Source: Plantago major
Lineage: Eukaryota; Streptophyta; Magnoliopsida; Lamiales; Plantaginaceae
Assembly (NCBI GenBank): GCA_026545765.1
Contig: CM048844.1
Location: forward strand, 17,244,237 to 17,308,236
Direction: 5' to 3'
DNA length: 64,000 nt
A program made the translations under genes and the position numbers. The number at the start of each line of letters is the position of its first letter. The first letter of the stretch is position 1. The notes beneath the pieces are model-generated. The model made no database searches and was not told the DNA's origin. It saw nothing but the letters and a program-made list of their open reading frames with translations. Of this stretch, positions 49,096 to 59,597 are shown piece after piece.

Positions 49096-50268
49096 CACTA
49101 CTAAAATAAAATGGCGGCGGATAGATCCGTCGATGCAATGACTATCCGTCGCCTCTGCGGCGGATCGGGCGACGGATAAAAATCCGTCGCCCCTGAAGCT
49201 ATGACGGATAAAAATCCGTCGTCCATTCGCTGACGGATTGACGACGGATTGACCTTTTTTAAAAAAAAAAATGATTATGGGCGACGGATAGATCTATCCG
49301 TCGCCCCATTTTTTTTTAAATAAAATCCGTATCAATTTTATATTCATTATACGGATTAATTCCGGCAGTGGTGGTGCGGTGGTGGCAGTGGTGGTGCGGT
49401 GGGTGTGGTGCAGGTGGTGGTGGGAGGTGGTGGTGGTGGAAGGGTGGTGGTGGTGGTGGCAGGGTGGTGGTGGTGGAGGAGATGGTGGTGGTGGCAGGGT
49501 GGTGGTGCGGTGGTGGTGGGCCGGAGTAGAGAGGTGGTGGTGGTGGAGGAGGATGGTGGAGGAAAGGAGGTGGTGGAGGAGATGGTGGTGGTGGAGGATG
49601 GTGGTGGTGGCAGGGTGGTGGTGGTGGGAGGAGAGAGGTGGTGGTGGTGGTGGTGAGATGGTGGTGGAGGAAAGGAGGTGGTGGAGGATGGTGGTGGTGG
49701 AGGATGGTGGTGGTGGGAGGAGAAAGGTGGTGGTGGTGGGAGGAGAAAGGTGGTGGAGGAGATGGTGGAGGATGGTGGTGGTGGGAGGAGATGGTGGTGG
49801 TGGAGGATGGTGGTGGTGGGAGGAGAAAGGTGGTGGTGGGAGGAGGAGGAGAGGAGAAGTAGTGGAGAAAAGGAGGTGGTGGAGGAGATATATTATATTT
49901 TTTTTAGGTTTTTAGCGACGGATAGATCTAGATCTATCCGTCGCTAATTTTTTTTTTTTTTTCCGGCCTTGTAGCGACGGATAAATCTATCCGTCGCTAT
50001 GTGTAGCGACGGATAGATTTATCCGTCGCTATTTTAGCGACGGATAAATCTATCCGTCGCTAAATTTTTTTTTTTTTTTTAATTTTGGTCACGCTACAGA
50101 GCGACGGATAATTTTATCCGTCGCTACAGAGCGACGGATAACCTTTATCCGTCGCCAAACGGGGCGACGGATAGAATCCGTCGCCCCAAGTAGCGATCCG
50201 TCGCTACAGGGGCGACGGATAAAATCCGTCGCCCCTTTCCGTCCCGTTACGGATGGATTCTTGTAGTG
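49096..50268. mobile_element. CACTA element 2 (short, non-autonomous), inside the Gypsy gag
   Basis: The tips are CACTACTAAAA on the left and TTCTTGTAGTG on the right. Removing the insert with one copy of ACA rejoins the gag codons around CTCCAGTTACAGGATG, so ACA is probably the target duplication, overlapping the left tip by two bases. Both ends hold GCGACGGAT/ATCCGTCGC arrays like CACTA 1, so the two belong to one family. The core is a G-rich tandem repeat and there is no transposase. Confidence 0.85.
49366..49889 (+). repeat. GGT/GGA-rich degenerate tandem repeat in CACTA 2
   Basis: About 520 bp made almost only of GGTGGT, GGAGGA and GGAGAAAGG units, with nearly all cytosine on the other strand. 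The open frames across it, including one of 178 codons, are artefacts of low-complexity DNA. The strand asymmetry could favour G-quadruplex or R-loop formation. Confidence 0.9.
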
Positions 50269-53200
50269 ACAGGATGTTCTGAATATGTTCGACCCGTTAA
50301 CTGTCGCCGAGGCACAACAGCGTGCATCCCAGGCCGAACGACAGTTAGCCAGGCGTGCCACCGGTAGCTTCAGGCAACCAAGTTCTTCTTCTTCACAGCC
50401 TGCCCGGGAGAATTCTGCCCTACCCACCCCTCAACCGGCGCGTGGTCCTGCAGCTCCCCCACCCGGCCGTGCTGGTGGTTTGCGATGCTTTAATTGCGGC
50501 GAAGTTGGTCATCGCCAAGCAGATTGTCGAAATCCGAAATCTGCCAATCGTGGCCTTTTTACTGAGGCTACTGAGCCCGAATCTGCCCTTCTCGCAGATT
50601 CGACCCCGTCGTATGATGATTATGTTGAAACTGACATGGAGGAGTATGTTTCCGGTGATGTTGGTCCTCTGCTAGTTCTCTGTCGGTCCTGCTTAACACC
50701 TTGTGCTCCTGTCAACGAGTGGTTACGCAATAATTTGTTTCATTCAACTTGCACCATCGGCGGGAAAGTTTGCACCTTCATCATTGATGCTGGAAGCTGT
50801 GAGAACGTGATTTCTGAAGTTGCAGTTTCGAAACTGAGTCTCTCCCCTGAGCCTCACCCCAAGCCTTATCGTCTTTCCTGGCTTAGTCAAGGTACGGATA
50901 TTCTGATCTCAAGCGTGCTTGTTAATTTTTCCATCGGCTCTACTTATCGTGATGTTGTATACTGTGATGTGGTTCCTATGGATGCTTGTCACCTTTTACT
51001 TGGTCGCCCTTGGCAATATGATAATTCTGTTCTCCATGATGGACGTGCTAACACATATTCGTTCTTATTTCGTGGTACCAAAATTGTCTTAATGCCTACT
51101 CAGCCGAACGGGGGTGTTGTCCCCACCGCTCAAACACGTTCCCCTACCACCTTGTTGTCTCGTGGTCCTTTTCAGGCTGCCATGGCAGAATTTGGCGTGG
51201 TATTTATCTTGTTTTGCTCTCCGGTTACGCGTGATACCTCTTCCGTTGTACTTGTGCCTGTTCAACCACTGTTAAAGGAGTTTGCTGATGTCTTTCCCGA
51301 GTCTCTACCTTGTGAATTGCCTCCTTTGCGTGATATCCAACATCATATTGACTTGGTCCCGGGTGCTTCTCTACCCAATCGACCTCATTACCGTATGAGT
51401 CCCAAGGAACATGAAGAATTACGTCGCCAGGTTGAGGAACTGCTAGCTAAGGGACACATTCGCGAAAGCCTTAGCCCCTGTGCTGTCCCTGCCCTCCTTA
51501 CCCCGAAAAAGGATGGCTCGTGGCGCATGTGTGTTGATAGTCGCGCCATCAACAAGATTACGGTGCGCTATCGGTTTCCTATTCCCTGATTGGATGACTT
51601 GTTAGATCAATTGGGTGGTGCTTCTGTGTTTAGCAAACTGGATCTCAAGAGTGGCTACCATCAGTTAAATGCATGGGAGATGAGTGGAAAACTGCTTTCA
51701 AGACTCGCGAGGGCCTATATGAGTTGCTTGTGATGCCGTTCGGTCTGTCCAACGCCCCTAGAACTTTTATGCGTGTGATGAACCAAGCTTTTCGTCCTTT
51801 TATTGGCAAATTTGTCGTCGTTTATTTCGATGACATCTTGATTTATAGCGACAACGATATGGCACACCTTGACCACCTGCGTGAAGTGTTATTGGTTCTC
51901 CGTCGTGATAAGTTCTATGCTTCTACCGCAAAGTGCGCCTTTCTGTCCGCTTCAATTCAGTTTCTCGGTTATGTGGTTTCTCGTGAGGGTCTGAAAGTCG
52001 ACCCTAGTAAGGTTTTGGTCGTCGACCAATGGCCTCGACCTTCTTCTATCACTGAGGTTCGAAGTTTCCACGGATTGGCTTCCTTCTATCGGCATTTTAT
52101 ACCTCACTTCAGTGGTGTTATGGCTCCTATTACGGATTGCATGAAAGGGACTAAGTTCCACTGGTCTAATGATGCGGAGGCTGCTTTTCTTGAAATTAAG
52201 CGCCGGCTCACTTCGGCCCCTATTTTGGTACTTCCTGACTTCTCCCAGCCCTTTGAAATCCATTGCGATGCTTCGAAAACAGGTGTTGGGGCTGTACTCA
52301 GCCAATCCGGACGTCCTGTTGCTTATTTCAGTGAGAAGCTTTCTGGTGCTAAACTTCACTTTAGTACATATGATATCGAGTTCTATGCGATTGTCCAGGC
52401 CATCAAGCATTGGCGTCATTATCTGTTTCAGCGCGAATTCGTACTATATACGGATCATGATTCCCTTAAGCATCTTGGCAGCCAAGATAAGATATCTCAT
52501 CGTCACGCTTCTTGGATTTCTTATTTGCAGCAATTTACTTTCGTGATTAAACACAAAGCCGGTGTTTCTAATCGCGTTGCGGATGCTTTGAGTCGTCGTC
52601 ATGGGTTGTTGACTGAGATGCGTGTCCATGTCCCTGGCTTTGATTCGTTCGTGGATCTCTATCTTGATGATCCATTCTTTTCTCAGGTCCTTGCTCGCAT
52701 CCAACAGGGTGACTCGACAGCTTTTGTGTTGGAAGATGGGTTCCTTTTCCGCAGTGTGCAACTGTGCATTCCCGACTGCAGTTTGCGTTTGAAGATAATT
52801 CAGGAACTCCATAACGAAGGTCATGTGGGGCGTGACCGCACTTTTCAGCTTGTTGCGGGTTCATATTTTTTGCCTTCTATGCGCAAGGAAGTTGGTCGTT
52901 TTGTTGCCCGCTGTCATGTTTGTCAGTTAGCAAAGGGAGCATCGACTAACGCCGGGTTATATTTACCCCTGCCTATTCCCACACAGCCATGGTCTGATGT
53001 TAGTATGGATTTTGTCCTTGGTTTACCCCGTACCCAGCGTGGTTCTGATTCTATTTATGTGGTTGTTGACCGCTTTTCGAAGATGGCTCACTTTATTCCT
53101 TGTAAGAAGACTTCTGATGCTGTTGCTGTAGCACAACTGTACTTTCGTGATGTGTATCGTCTTCATGGGCTCCCTGCATCTATAGTTTCTGATCGTGACA

Positions 53201-53897
53201 CCCGTTTTGTGAGTCACTTTTGGCGCAGTTTGTGGCGTATGGTTAATACTCAACTCAATTTTAGTAGTGCTTATCATCCGCAGACAGATGGTCAGACCGA
53301 AGTTGTCAATCGTTCGTTGGGAAATCTTTTGCGCAGTTTAGTTGGGGATCATCCCAAGGCTTGGGATCAGAAACTGCCTCAAGCTGAGTTTGCACATAAC
53401 CATGTTGTTAACCGTTCCATTGGTTTCAGTCCTTTTCATGTGGTTTATGGGTTGTCTCCGCGGGGACCTCTGGATTTGTTAGCTCTGCCCAGCAAGGTGC
53501 GTCCACATGCTACTGCCGAAGAGTTTGTTGAACAGTTGGCTCAAGTTCATCAGTCCACGCATGCGCATTTGGTTGCTGCTACTGCCAAATACAAGAAATA
53601 GGCTGATCAGGAATGGCGTGCTGTTGATTTCGATGTTGGTGACTTTGTTTGGGCTATACTAACTAAGGATCGCTTTCCTGTTCATGAATATAGTAAACTT
53701 GCTGCTAAGAAGATTGGTCCTGTCGAGATTATGGAGAAGATCAATCCAAATGCCTATCGTTTGCGCCTTCCCAGCAATGTTCATACTTCTGATGTCTTCA
53801 ATGTGAAGCATCTTGTTCCTTTCGTGGGTGATTCTTCTTCTGATGAGGATGATGCGGTTCCAGATTCGCGGCCGAATCTTCTCTATCCAGGGGGGAA

Positions 53898-54276
53898 TGA
53901 TGTGACGCGAAAAGTGTCAGAATTCGATGAAAATTTGGCGTCTATGCTGAAACAGTGTTCTGAGTCAAAGTCATCGCTTTGCCATGATGTACGATGGATT
54001 TCGGCCATCGGAGGTCGTTTAGAGGGTTAAAATCGCATTTTTATAAGTTTTGGGCACTTTTTGCAATTTTTAATAGTTGTTAGAATTTGTTTTGTATTAG
54101 GTTTCTTCTCCAGTAAGCTAGGTTTTCAGTATTTAAACATTCTTAGATGTTTTTGTGAGTTAGTTTTTGATTGATTAATAAAAATCGAGGTTTCCTCAAA
54201 ATCTATCAATTTTCGGTATTCTTCGCAATCAACGAATTTTGGTGAAGAATTCTTCCTAGCCACGTACGCTGCATCA
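53898..54276 (+). repeat. 3' LTR of the Gypsy element
   Basis: It follows the purine-rich tract CAGGGGGGA and ends at the TTATC duplication. Confidence 0.92.
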
Positions 54277-54296
54277 TTATCGTATTAGGTTTTTAT

Positions 54297-54430
54297 TCAT
54301 TTACCGTAACTAGAATTTGGGATCGAATTCGGGTTGTTCGGGTTTGGGTTTTGAATTTTGCAACAACAGTACCAATCAGGCCTTACCAGTTCGGGTTCTC
54401 GGGTATTTGGGTACCCGAATTTTTTTTTTC
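54297..54430. repeat. hAT-like fragment rich in CGGGT/ACCCG
   Basis: TTCGGGTTGTTCGGGTTTGG and GGGTATTTGGGTACCCG resemble the repeat at 58.43-58.61 kb and a common plant hAT-derived repeat. The ends are not defined. Confidence 0.35.
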
Positions 54431-54649
54431 TTCTTATTTTTAAAGCTTTAGGGCAAACTGAGGGAGTAATGTTAATGGTTAAAATCATTACCCATTGATT
54501 TCTTTAACAATACAGTAAAACCTCTATAAAATAATAATGTTGGGACCTGGATATTTTATTAATTTAGCGAGATATTATTATATCGATAAATTAATAATTT
54601 ATTAATTTAAAGAGATTTTACGTATATGCATAATTGACCAATAAAATTT

Positions 54650-56177
54650 GGGGCAATTACATATAGGCCCCCTGTTAGATTTTTATCTTGCAGATGACTA
54701 CCACTTAGTTCAACAATTACATGCAAATCCTACTCGATACAAAACAATTACATCTAGGTCCACGAATTTGACTTTTCGCGAACTTAAGCTAGGAAAAACC
54801 ATATTTGCCCCTGTTCCAATTTGAGCTTTTCAAAATCACCAAACAGCCTTACCTAATGACTGATCACGTGAGAAGCACGTGAGGACTTCAATGTAATTGA
54901 ATTAGATTTATCAAGTAGTCACTTGTAATAATTTATTTACCCTTTTTTTCAAAAAAAACTAGACTTAGTGGTAAAATATGAAAATATGCATGGGCCAAAT
55001 TGACAGAAAATGGAAGTGCCCATCAAAATCTATTTTGCAATCTAAGTTCCTGATACAACCCTAATTCTCCAATGCAAGGGTTTTAAGTTCCTAAAACATT
55101 CAATTCAATCACTAGTTTTTCCAATTCGAATATAATTACAACCAAACTCAACCAATATCAAATCCTAGTCTTCACCATCATATATTCGATATCAAGAACA
55201 ATTAAGAATGAGTTTGAGATATTAATTGAGTGGAAAAGTACACGTGGACCTCCAAAAATGTGGTTAAAAATGAACTGAATTATGGAAGAAATTTTCATAA
55301 AAGGAAATGTAACGCATGAAATGAAAAATTGCTACACTCTTACGATGTGGAGGAGTAAATAATATTAACTTAACACACGAATTGTACAATAAAACCGTTC
55401 TTGTTCTTCACTTCACTCCAATTTCTGCAACATCCCACCATTAAAACAGAAGAAGAAGGAAGAAGAAGATGACACAGACCAAAGCCATGCTCTCCCACCT
55501 AGACCCCATCCTCCCTTCCTCCGCCACACCCACCGGCAAGTCCAAACCCTCCACCCACACGTTCCATCGAAACCTCCGCCCAAGATTCACTCTCTGGTCT
55601 TTCTTCTTCATTTCCTTCATTTTCATCTTCTTCTTCTACTCTCCTCCCTCCACCAAACGCCACTACTTCCAAAACCCTTCCAATTCCAATTCCCCCATTT
55701 CTCACTCGGCCCAAATTGAAGCCAATGTCCGCATTCAAATGAGCCAGCTCCAATTCAGGTCTAACTGTTCTTGTAATCGGTAACCGGTTTCGTAGGAACC
55801 CATGTCGCCTCTGCTCTGAAAAGTCAAGGAGACGGTGTTAATCAGACTCGATAATTTCAATTGTTACTACGAGACCCGGGCTCAAGAAGGCGGAAGACAA
55901 CATTCGGCGTCGAGGGGTGTACATTGTCGAAGGGGACATTAATGATGCTGAATTGCTAGCCAAGTTGTTCAAAATCTTTTTTTTTTTTAAATTAAAATGG
56001 TAGTACTTAGTATTTAGAAAGAATTGGTAAGGATCTGTTTGGTTTGTGAATAAGCTGATAGGTGACTTAAGCTGGTCAATACAAAAACGGATTAATGGAC
56101 CTAGATGTAATTGTTGAACTAGATGGTAGTCATCTGTTACAGAGGCGTCTAGCAGGGGTGGTGTATGTAATTTTCCC
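54650..56177 (+). mobile_element. Pack-MULE with a captured GAE fragment
   Basis: A perfect 9-bp duplication ATAAAATTT (54641-54649 and 56178-56186) flanks a 1,528-bp element. Its ends are inverted: GGGGCAATTACATA on the left and, read inward, GGGAAAATTACATA on the right. The pairing continues for over 100 bp (GATGACTACCA, TTAGTTCAACAATTACAT, CTAGGTCC on both sides). The body holds the 5' leader and first part of a host UDP-glucuronate 4-epimerase gene. Gene fragments between MULE ends with 9-bp duplications define Pack-MULEs. Confidence 0.85.
55469..55977 (+). pseudogene. GAE: UDP-glucuronate 4-epimerase (GAE) 5' fragment, captured
   Basis: The ATG at 55469 begins a GAE-like N-terminus: a cytosolic part with PSTHTFHRNLRPRFTLW, a Golgi type II membrane anchor (WSFFFISFIFIFFFY) and the stem QIEANVRIQMSQLQFR. 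The open frame stops at 55783, near where VLVTGAAGFVGTHV is expected. Family sequence continues in other frames, clearest as RRGVYIVEGDINDAELLAKLF at about 55,905-55,971, and then ends at a poly-T tract. About the first 170 of some 430 codons are thus represented. GAE makes UDP-galacturonate for pectin in the Golgi; this fragment lacks the catalytic YxxxK region and cannot be active. A CT-rich leader upstream (about 55,400-55,468) seems to have been captured too. Confidence 0.8.
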
Positions 56178-56374
56178 ATAAAATTTTCAAGTCCAATATA
56201 GTAGTTACAATGTATATCAATTAGAGATAAAAGAATAAATTTAAAAAACATGTTCCAATTAACATTCTATGACTTCATATTCACATATTATTTGGATTTG
56301 GAAGTTTGAATGACATATGTTAAATGTACTTATATACAAGTAAATGGACGTGAATCACTTGCTAGATTTTCCCA

Positions 56375-56569
56375 GTGAACACAAAAAAATGTTTTGAAGT
56401 TCATTGTATAGAAGAAATGGTGGCGGATACCATTCAAAATTCGGTAGATGATGAAGCTGAGTATGATTCGATGACTTTGGAACCAATCACTCAAAAAGAA
56501 GCATTGCAACCGACAAAAACTCTTCAAAACTTTTTGTTGCTGTACGAGAAGACAACGCCACAACTCTGA
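56375..56569 (+). pseudogene. C-terminal remnant of a pogo/Tigger-like transposase
   Basis: The frame reads EMVADTIQNSVDDEAEYDSM, then TQKEALQPTKTLQNFLL. The acidic VADTIQNSVDDE stretch followed by EALQ...TLQNFLL matches the tail of plant pogo/Tigger (jerky-type) transposases, where an acidic linker precedes a helix. The DDE core is absent. Its place just inside the right terminal repeat supports the call. Confidence 0.55.
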
Positions 56570-57170
56570 AGTGCAATGAGGAGATTAAAGATGAACTCAG
56601 TATGTATTTAAAGTTCAACAAAAAACAAGTGACTATAAATTCATTTTTTTACTTCACATACTTAGAAATTTTTCAGTGGATAACAAAGATATATATATGA
56701 AATTTTTTAGTAATTATTAATTTATAGTTTTGGTGGGACCAATATATATACACAGGGTTTTTAAAAAAATTATTATCTTATTATTTTATCGATTGGGGTT
56801 CAAATTTGTACTGGTCCTAAGTTGGAACCGAACAAATTATTAGTTTTATCGAGTATTAATTTACGTAGGTTTCACTGTAGATCAAAATTCACAATGCCTT
56901 AAGCCACCGATCGCTACTACTCGGTCAAAAGATTCAACTACTACTGCAAGACTGCATCATATTACCACATAGCAAAGTTGATTCTGCAAAGCTGAAATAT
57001 TGGAAATAAAAGTTTCTGCTCTTCTTTTGTTACTCCTGGTGAAATCTAGAATAAAAAAATATTCATTGCCATTTATTTTTCCTATCCCCAAGTAATTACA
57101 ATTCAAAGAGCTCAAAAGTCAAACTCACTCCTCAAATCCATCAATGGCTACATTTTTAGCCTCGCCCAAA

Positions 57171-57312
57171 CAGAGGCGGACTAGGATTCCAACTATATAT
57201 AAGGTCATTTAAAGGGTTAAGTGGCAAAATTCTAAATTAAAGAAAATATTACGTGTAAAAAATTTCTTTTTTAAATTTTGAGGGGACGAACGCCCTCCTG
57301 GTTCCGCCCCTG
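57171..57312. mobile_element. hAT MITE, 142 bp
   Basis: The tips CAGAGGCGGACTAGG and GGTTCCGCCCCTG are inverted. The flanks CGCCCAAA (57163-57170) and CACCCAAA (57313-57320) form an 8-bp duplication with one difference. CAGRGGCGGA tips with 8-bp duplications are typical of plant hAT elements. Confidence 0.85.
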
Positions 57313-57320
57313 CACCCAAA

Positions 57321-57661
57321 TCATCAAGTTCTGTTGCAGCACATGTCAAATCGGGGAGAGTCGATCCAGATATGGCTGATTTGGGTACCCGATTTGACAT
57401 TTAACCATGATTTCGAGCAACCCAGAAAAAGCAAACTCGATCTGGAAAAACAGAGACATAGAATTACCTTTTTACGCCGCCTTTTTGAAGATTCCGGTGG
57501 ACTAAGATCGGAGTCCGTCGACAGCGAATGATCGGAGACAAACGCCGGCAAGTGGAGATAGATTCATGGTGGCTGTCATTGGTGGCTCAGTCTCATACCT
57601 AGGTTTGGGTGGGAGGAGATGGGTTTGGAGAAAAGAAGTTTTGGGTATCTTATGTTTCAAA
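57321..57661. other. Unassigned GC-richer stretch
   Basis: Both strands have open frames of 60-75 codons here and the GC content is above the surroundings (GGAGTCCGTCGACAGCGAATG near 57,510). It may be a gene fragment, but I recognise no family. Confidence 0.3.
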
Positions 57662-58404
57662 TAGGGATTTGCAAAAAACCCACCCGTCCGGCTCACCCAT
57701 GCAAACCGTCCGTCTTTCATCCGCACCCGCTAACTAATTTTTTTATAAAATGTGTAGTGGGTTTTTTTTTTTTTTTTGACCCGCCATTAGTGGGTGGATG
57801 GTGGGTTGGATGAGTGCAACCTGCGACCTACTCGCCATTTTATGTATGTATGTATCTGTGTAGGTATATGTTTGTGAATTTAAGTATAAGGAGACCCATC
57901 GGTTAGAGAAGTTTCATCTTCGTTTATGTCGTTGAGTATAGATATAGTTTAAGTGAGCCTATAACTCTTCTCTTTAAGCACTATTTCGCAATTACCATTC
58001 GTTCTTTTCAGCTTATGTCATGTATTCAAGCAAAATAACACAAGTTGGCAACTTCTCGAGTCAACACTTCATCCAATACCGCGTGAAAATCTTTAAAATT
58101 AAGTAAAGAAGATAAATACTTCAAAAGAATCACTACCCTCTTTGTTTAGAACATGCTCTTTATTGCTGATTTTTTTTCCTTGCATATCTACTTCTGCACA
58201 AGTTGTAAGTTTTTACTACATCCATTTCTATCTATATTCACCCGCCAATCCGCCCGTTACCCGTACGTCATTTTTATCACCCGAACCGCCGCAGGTTGAA
58301 AAAATATTCCACCCACCTCGGTTTATAATTATAATCACCCGCCATAGGTGGGTCGTTTTGATTTTTCGTAAAAATCCGTCCACACCCGCCTGCGCTCACC
58401 CCTA
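57662..58404. mobile_element. hAT-type element, 743 bp
   Basis: The left tip TAGGGATTTGCAAAAAACCC and the right tip GCTCACCCCTA are inverted, and near both ends ACCCRCCCGTCC-like boxes occur. The flanks GTTTCAAA (57654-57661) and GTTTCAAT (58405-58412) give an 8-bp duplication with one difference. The body is CCCGCC-rich near both ends and non-coding. Confidence 0.7.
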
Positions 58405-58429
58405 GTTTCAATTACGTAGAAAAAGAACC

Positions 58430-58610
58430 GTGTTAACATTTCGGGTACCCGAAACCCGACTTTGTTTTAAGCAGAAAACCCCGAACCCTACAAATTCGAG
58501 TTAAACTATGGGTAACCCGAACCCAAAGATTGTTGCACTACCCGACCCGAACCCTACAAATTCGGGTCGGGTACCCAATTACCTGACACGAATGCCCAGC
58601 CCTAGCTGTA
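58430..58610. repeat. hAT-like remnant rich in ACCCGA
   Basis: TTTCGGGTACCCGAAACCCG, repeated CCCGAACCCTACAAATTCG and the tip TGCCCAGCCCTAG resemble the common plant hAT repeat beginning CTAGGGCTGGGCA. Only this end is clear. Confidence 0.45.
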
Positions 58611-58612
58611 AC

Positions 58613-59266
58613 CTAGCTTTCTTCTCCGATTAAATGCAATCCGATTCTTTCTTCATTCCTGATCATGGACTTCAAGAAATTTGCTCTGTTATTCATCTTA
58701 CAAATTAGGCGTAAGAATATTTCACATGGCCAGTTCATATAGGTTAATTTGTACTTCTGCCAGTAGTAATGTTTGATTAATGGCAGTGTGGGTGATCTGG
58801 ACTTTAATTCTAACAAGTGAAGCAATAGTGAAGTGCTTAATAAAGTATAGAACCTGGGAGATGTAGCACTTGGGGAAATGTCTATAATATGATCATGATG
58901 ATCATGAAGCAGGGTTTCATTATCGTCATCACTTGAACGCCTCACGAGCTCATCACCACGAGCTGCTGCTGCTGCTGGCTCGTTCTCACAGGAATTCATT
59001 TTCAGCCGGTGATTGGTCTCCAACTCTCCGTCAGATAGGGACCTGTATGATGAAATCATCGAATTAACTCTAGTTTAGAATGCATATTTTGATCCATGCA
59101 AGTAAACAATATAATGAACATGAGATCGAATGAAGTGATGAACTGAGCACCTAATTAGTACCCCATTTCGATTTTGAAAACGGCTAGTCATCGTGTGTAA
59201 TTGAGCATCAGTTGGCATTTTGGTGTTTAAGGAGGAGCCCAGTTTCCAATTTTCTTGAATTGCCAT
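58613..59266 (-). other. Candidate small or broken host gene, unrecognised
   Basis: Two minus-strand open stretches have protein-like composition: one from 59266 (MAIQENWKLGSSLNTKMPTD, then FQNRNG before a possible GT donor) and one after a TACAG acceptor at about 59,042 (SLSDGELETNHRLKMNSCEN, a run of alanines, then DDDNETLLHDHHDHIIDISP). The phases do not join cleanly at these sites, so either another exon is missing or the gene is broken. No family was recognised. Confidence 0.25.
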
Positions 59267-59561
59267 ATCTCATCGGCCTTCTCCTTCTAGCTTGTTCACT
59301 TATGTGTAACTATATAGTGTGTGTGTATATATATCTACACACTTGGAGTACCATGTATTTTAGCCCTCCTAGTTCTGAGGGGTCGTTTTGAGCTAGTATT
59401 GACTTGAGTCTAAATTGATTGGTCGCTTAGATTGAGACAGAAAAGAAAAAAGGGTAACCGGTCGATCTCACGGATGAGGTAATCATGTTTTGAACTACTG
59501 GGTGGGGTGTAACGGAATATTCATATTTTGGTGGAGCTTAAGAATGCCCAAAGGCTCTTCT

Positions 59562-59562
<1 letters not shown>

Positions 59563-59595
<33 letters not shown>
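59563..59595 (+). repeat. A33 homopolymer
   Basis: An uninterrupted run of about 33 adenines follows CAAAGGCTCTTCTC. It could be the tail of a retroposed sequence or a simple repeat. Confidence 0.8.

Positions 59596-59597
<2 letters not shown>

Larger units (their letters stand above)
48015..54276 (+). mobile_element. Ty3/Gypsy retrotransposon (fossil) with nested CACTA
   Basis: Two 379-bp LTRs start TGATGTGACGCG and end GCTGCATCA, and the 5-bp duplication TTATC flanks the element (48010-48014 and 54277-54281). A primer site (TTTGGTATCA) follows the 5' LTR and the purine tract CAGGGGGGA precedes the 3' LTR. In order: gag (from about 48.43 kb, interrupted by the CACTA element, resuming at about 50.27 kb), zinc knuckle CFNCGEVGHRQADC (about 50.49 kb), protease, reverse transcriptase (YFDD, about 51.83 kb), RNase H, and integrase (HHCC then DDE, about 52.8-53.4 kb). 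The end (about 53.75-53.85 kb) shows no clear chromodomain. Besides the insertion there are a few breaks (about three). The LTRs differ at about seven of 379 sites. Confidence 0.95.
54513..56877 (+). mobile_element. Pogo-like (Tc1/mariner) element carrying a nested Pack-MULE
   Basis: The ends CAGTAAAACCTCTATAAA and (inverted) CAGTGAAACCTACGTAAA are flanked by TA at 54511-54512 and 56878-56879. The inner parts TTGGGACC and GGTCCTAAGTTGG also pair. CAGTAAAACCTCTATAAATTA is the well-known tip of plant pogo/Tigger-like elements. Only the C-terminal part of a transposase remains (56375-56569). Most of the length is the Pack-MULE at 54650-56177. Confidence 0.75.

Noticed and set aside
49379-49915. 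178-codon open frame (V/G/W-rich)
   Set aside because: It is the translation of a GGT/GGA low-complexity array inside a CACTA element; equally long frames occur in the other plus-strand frames, so it is not a gene.
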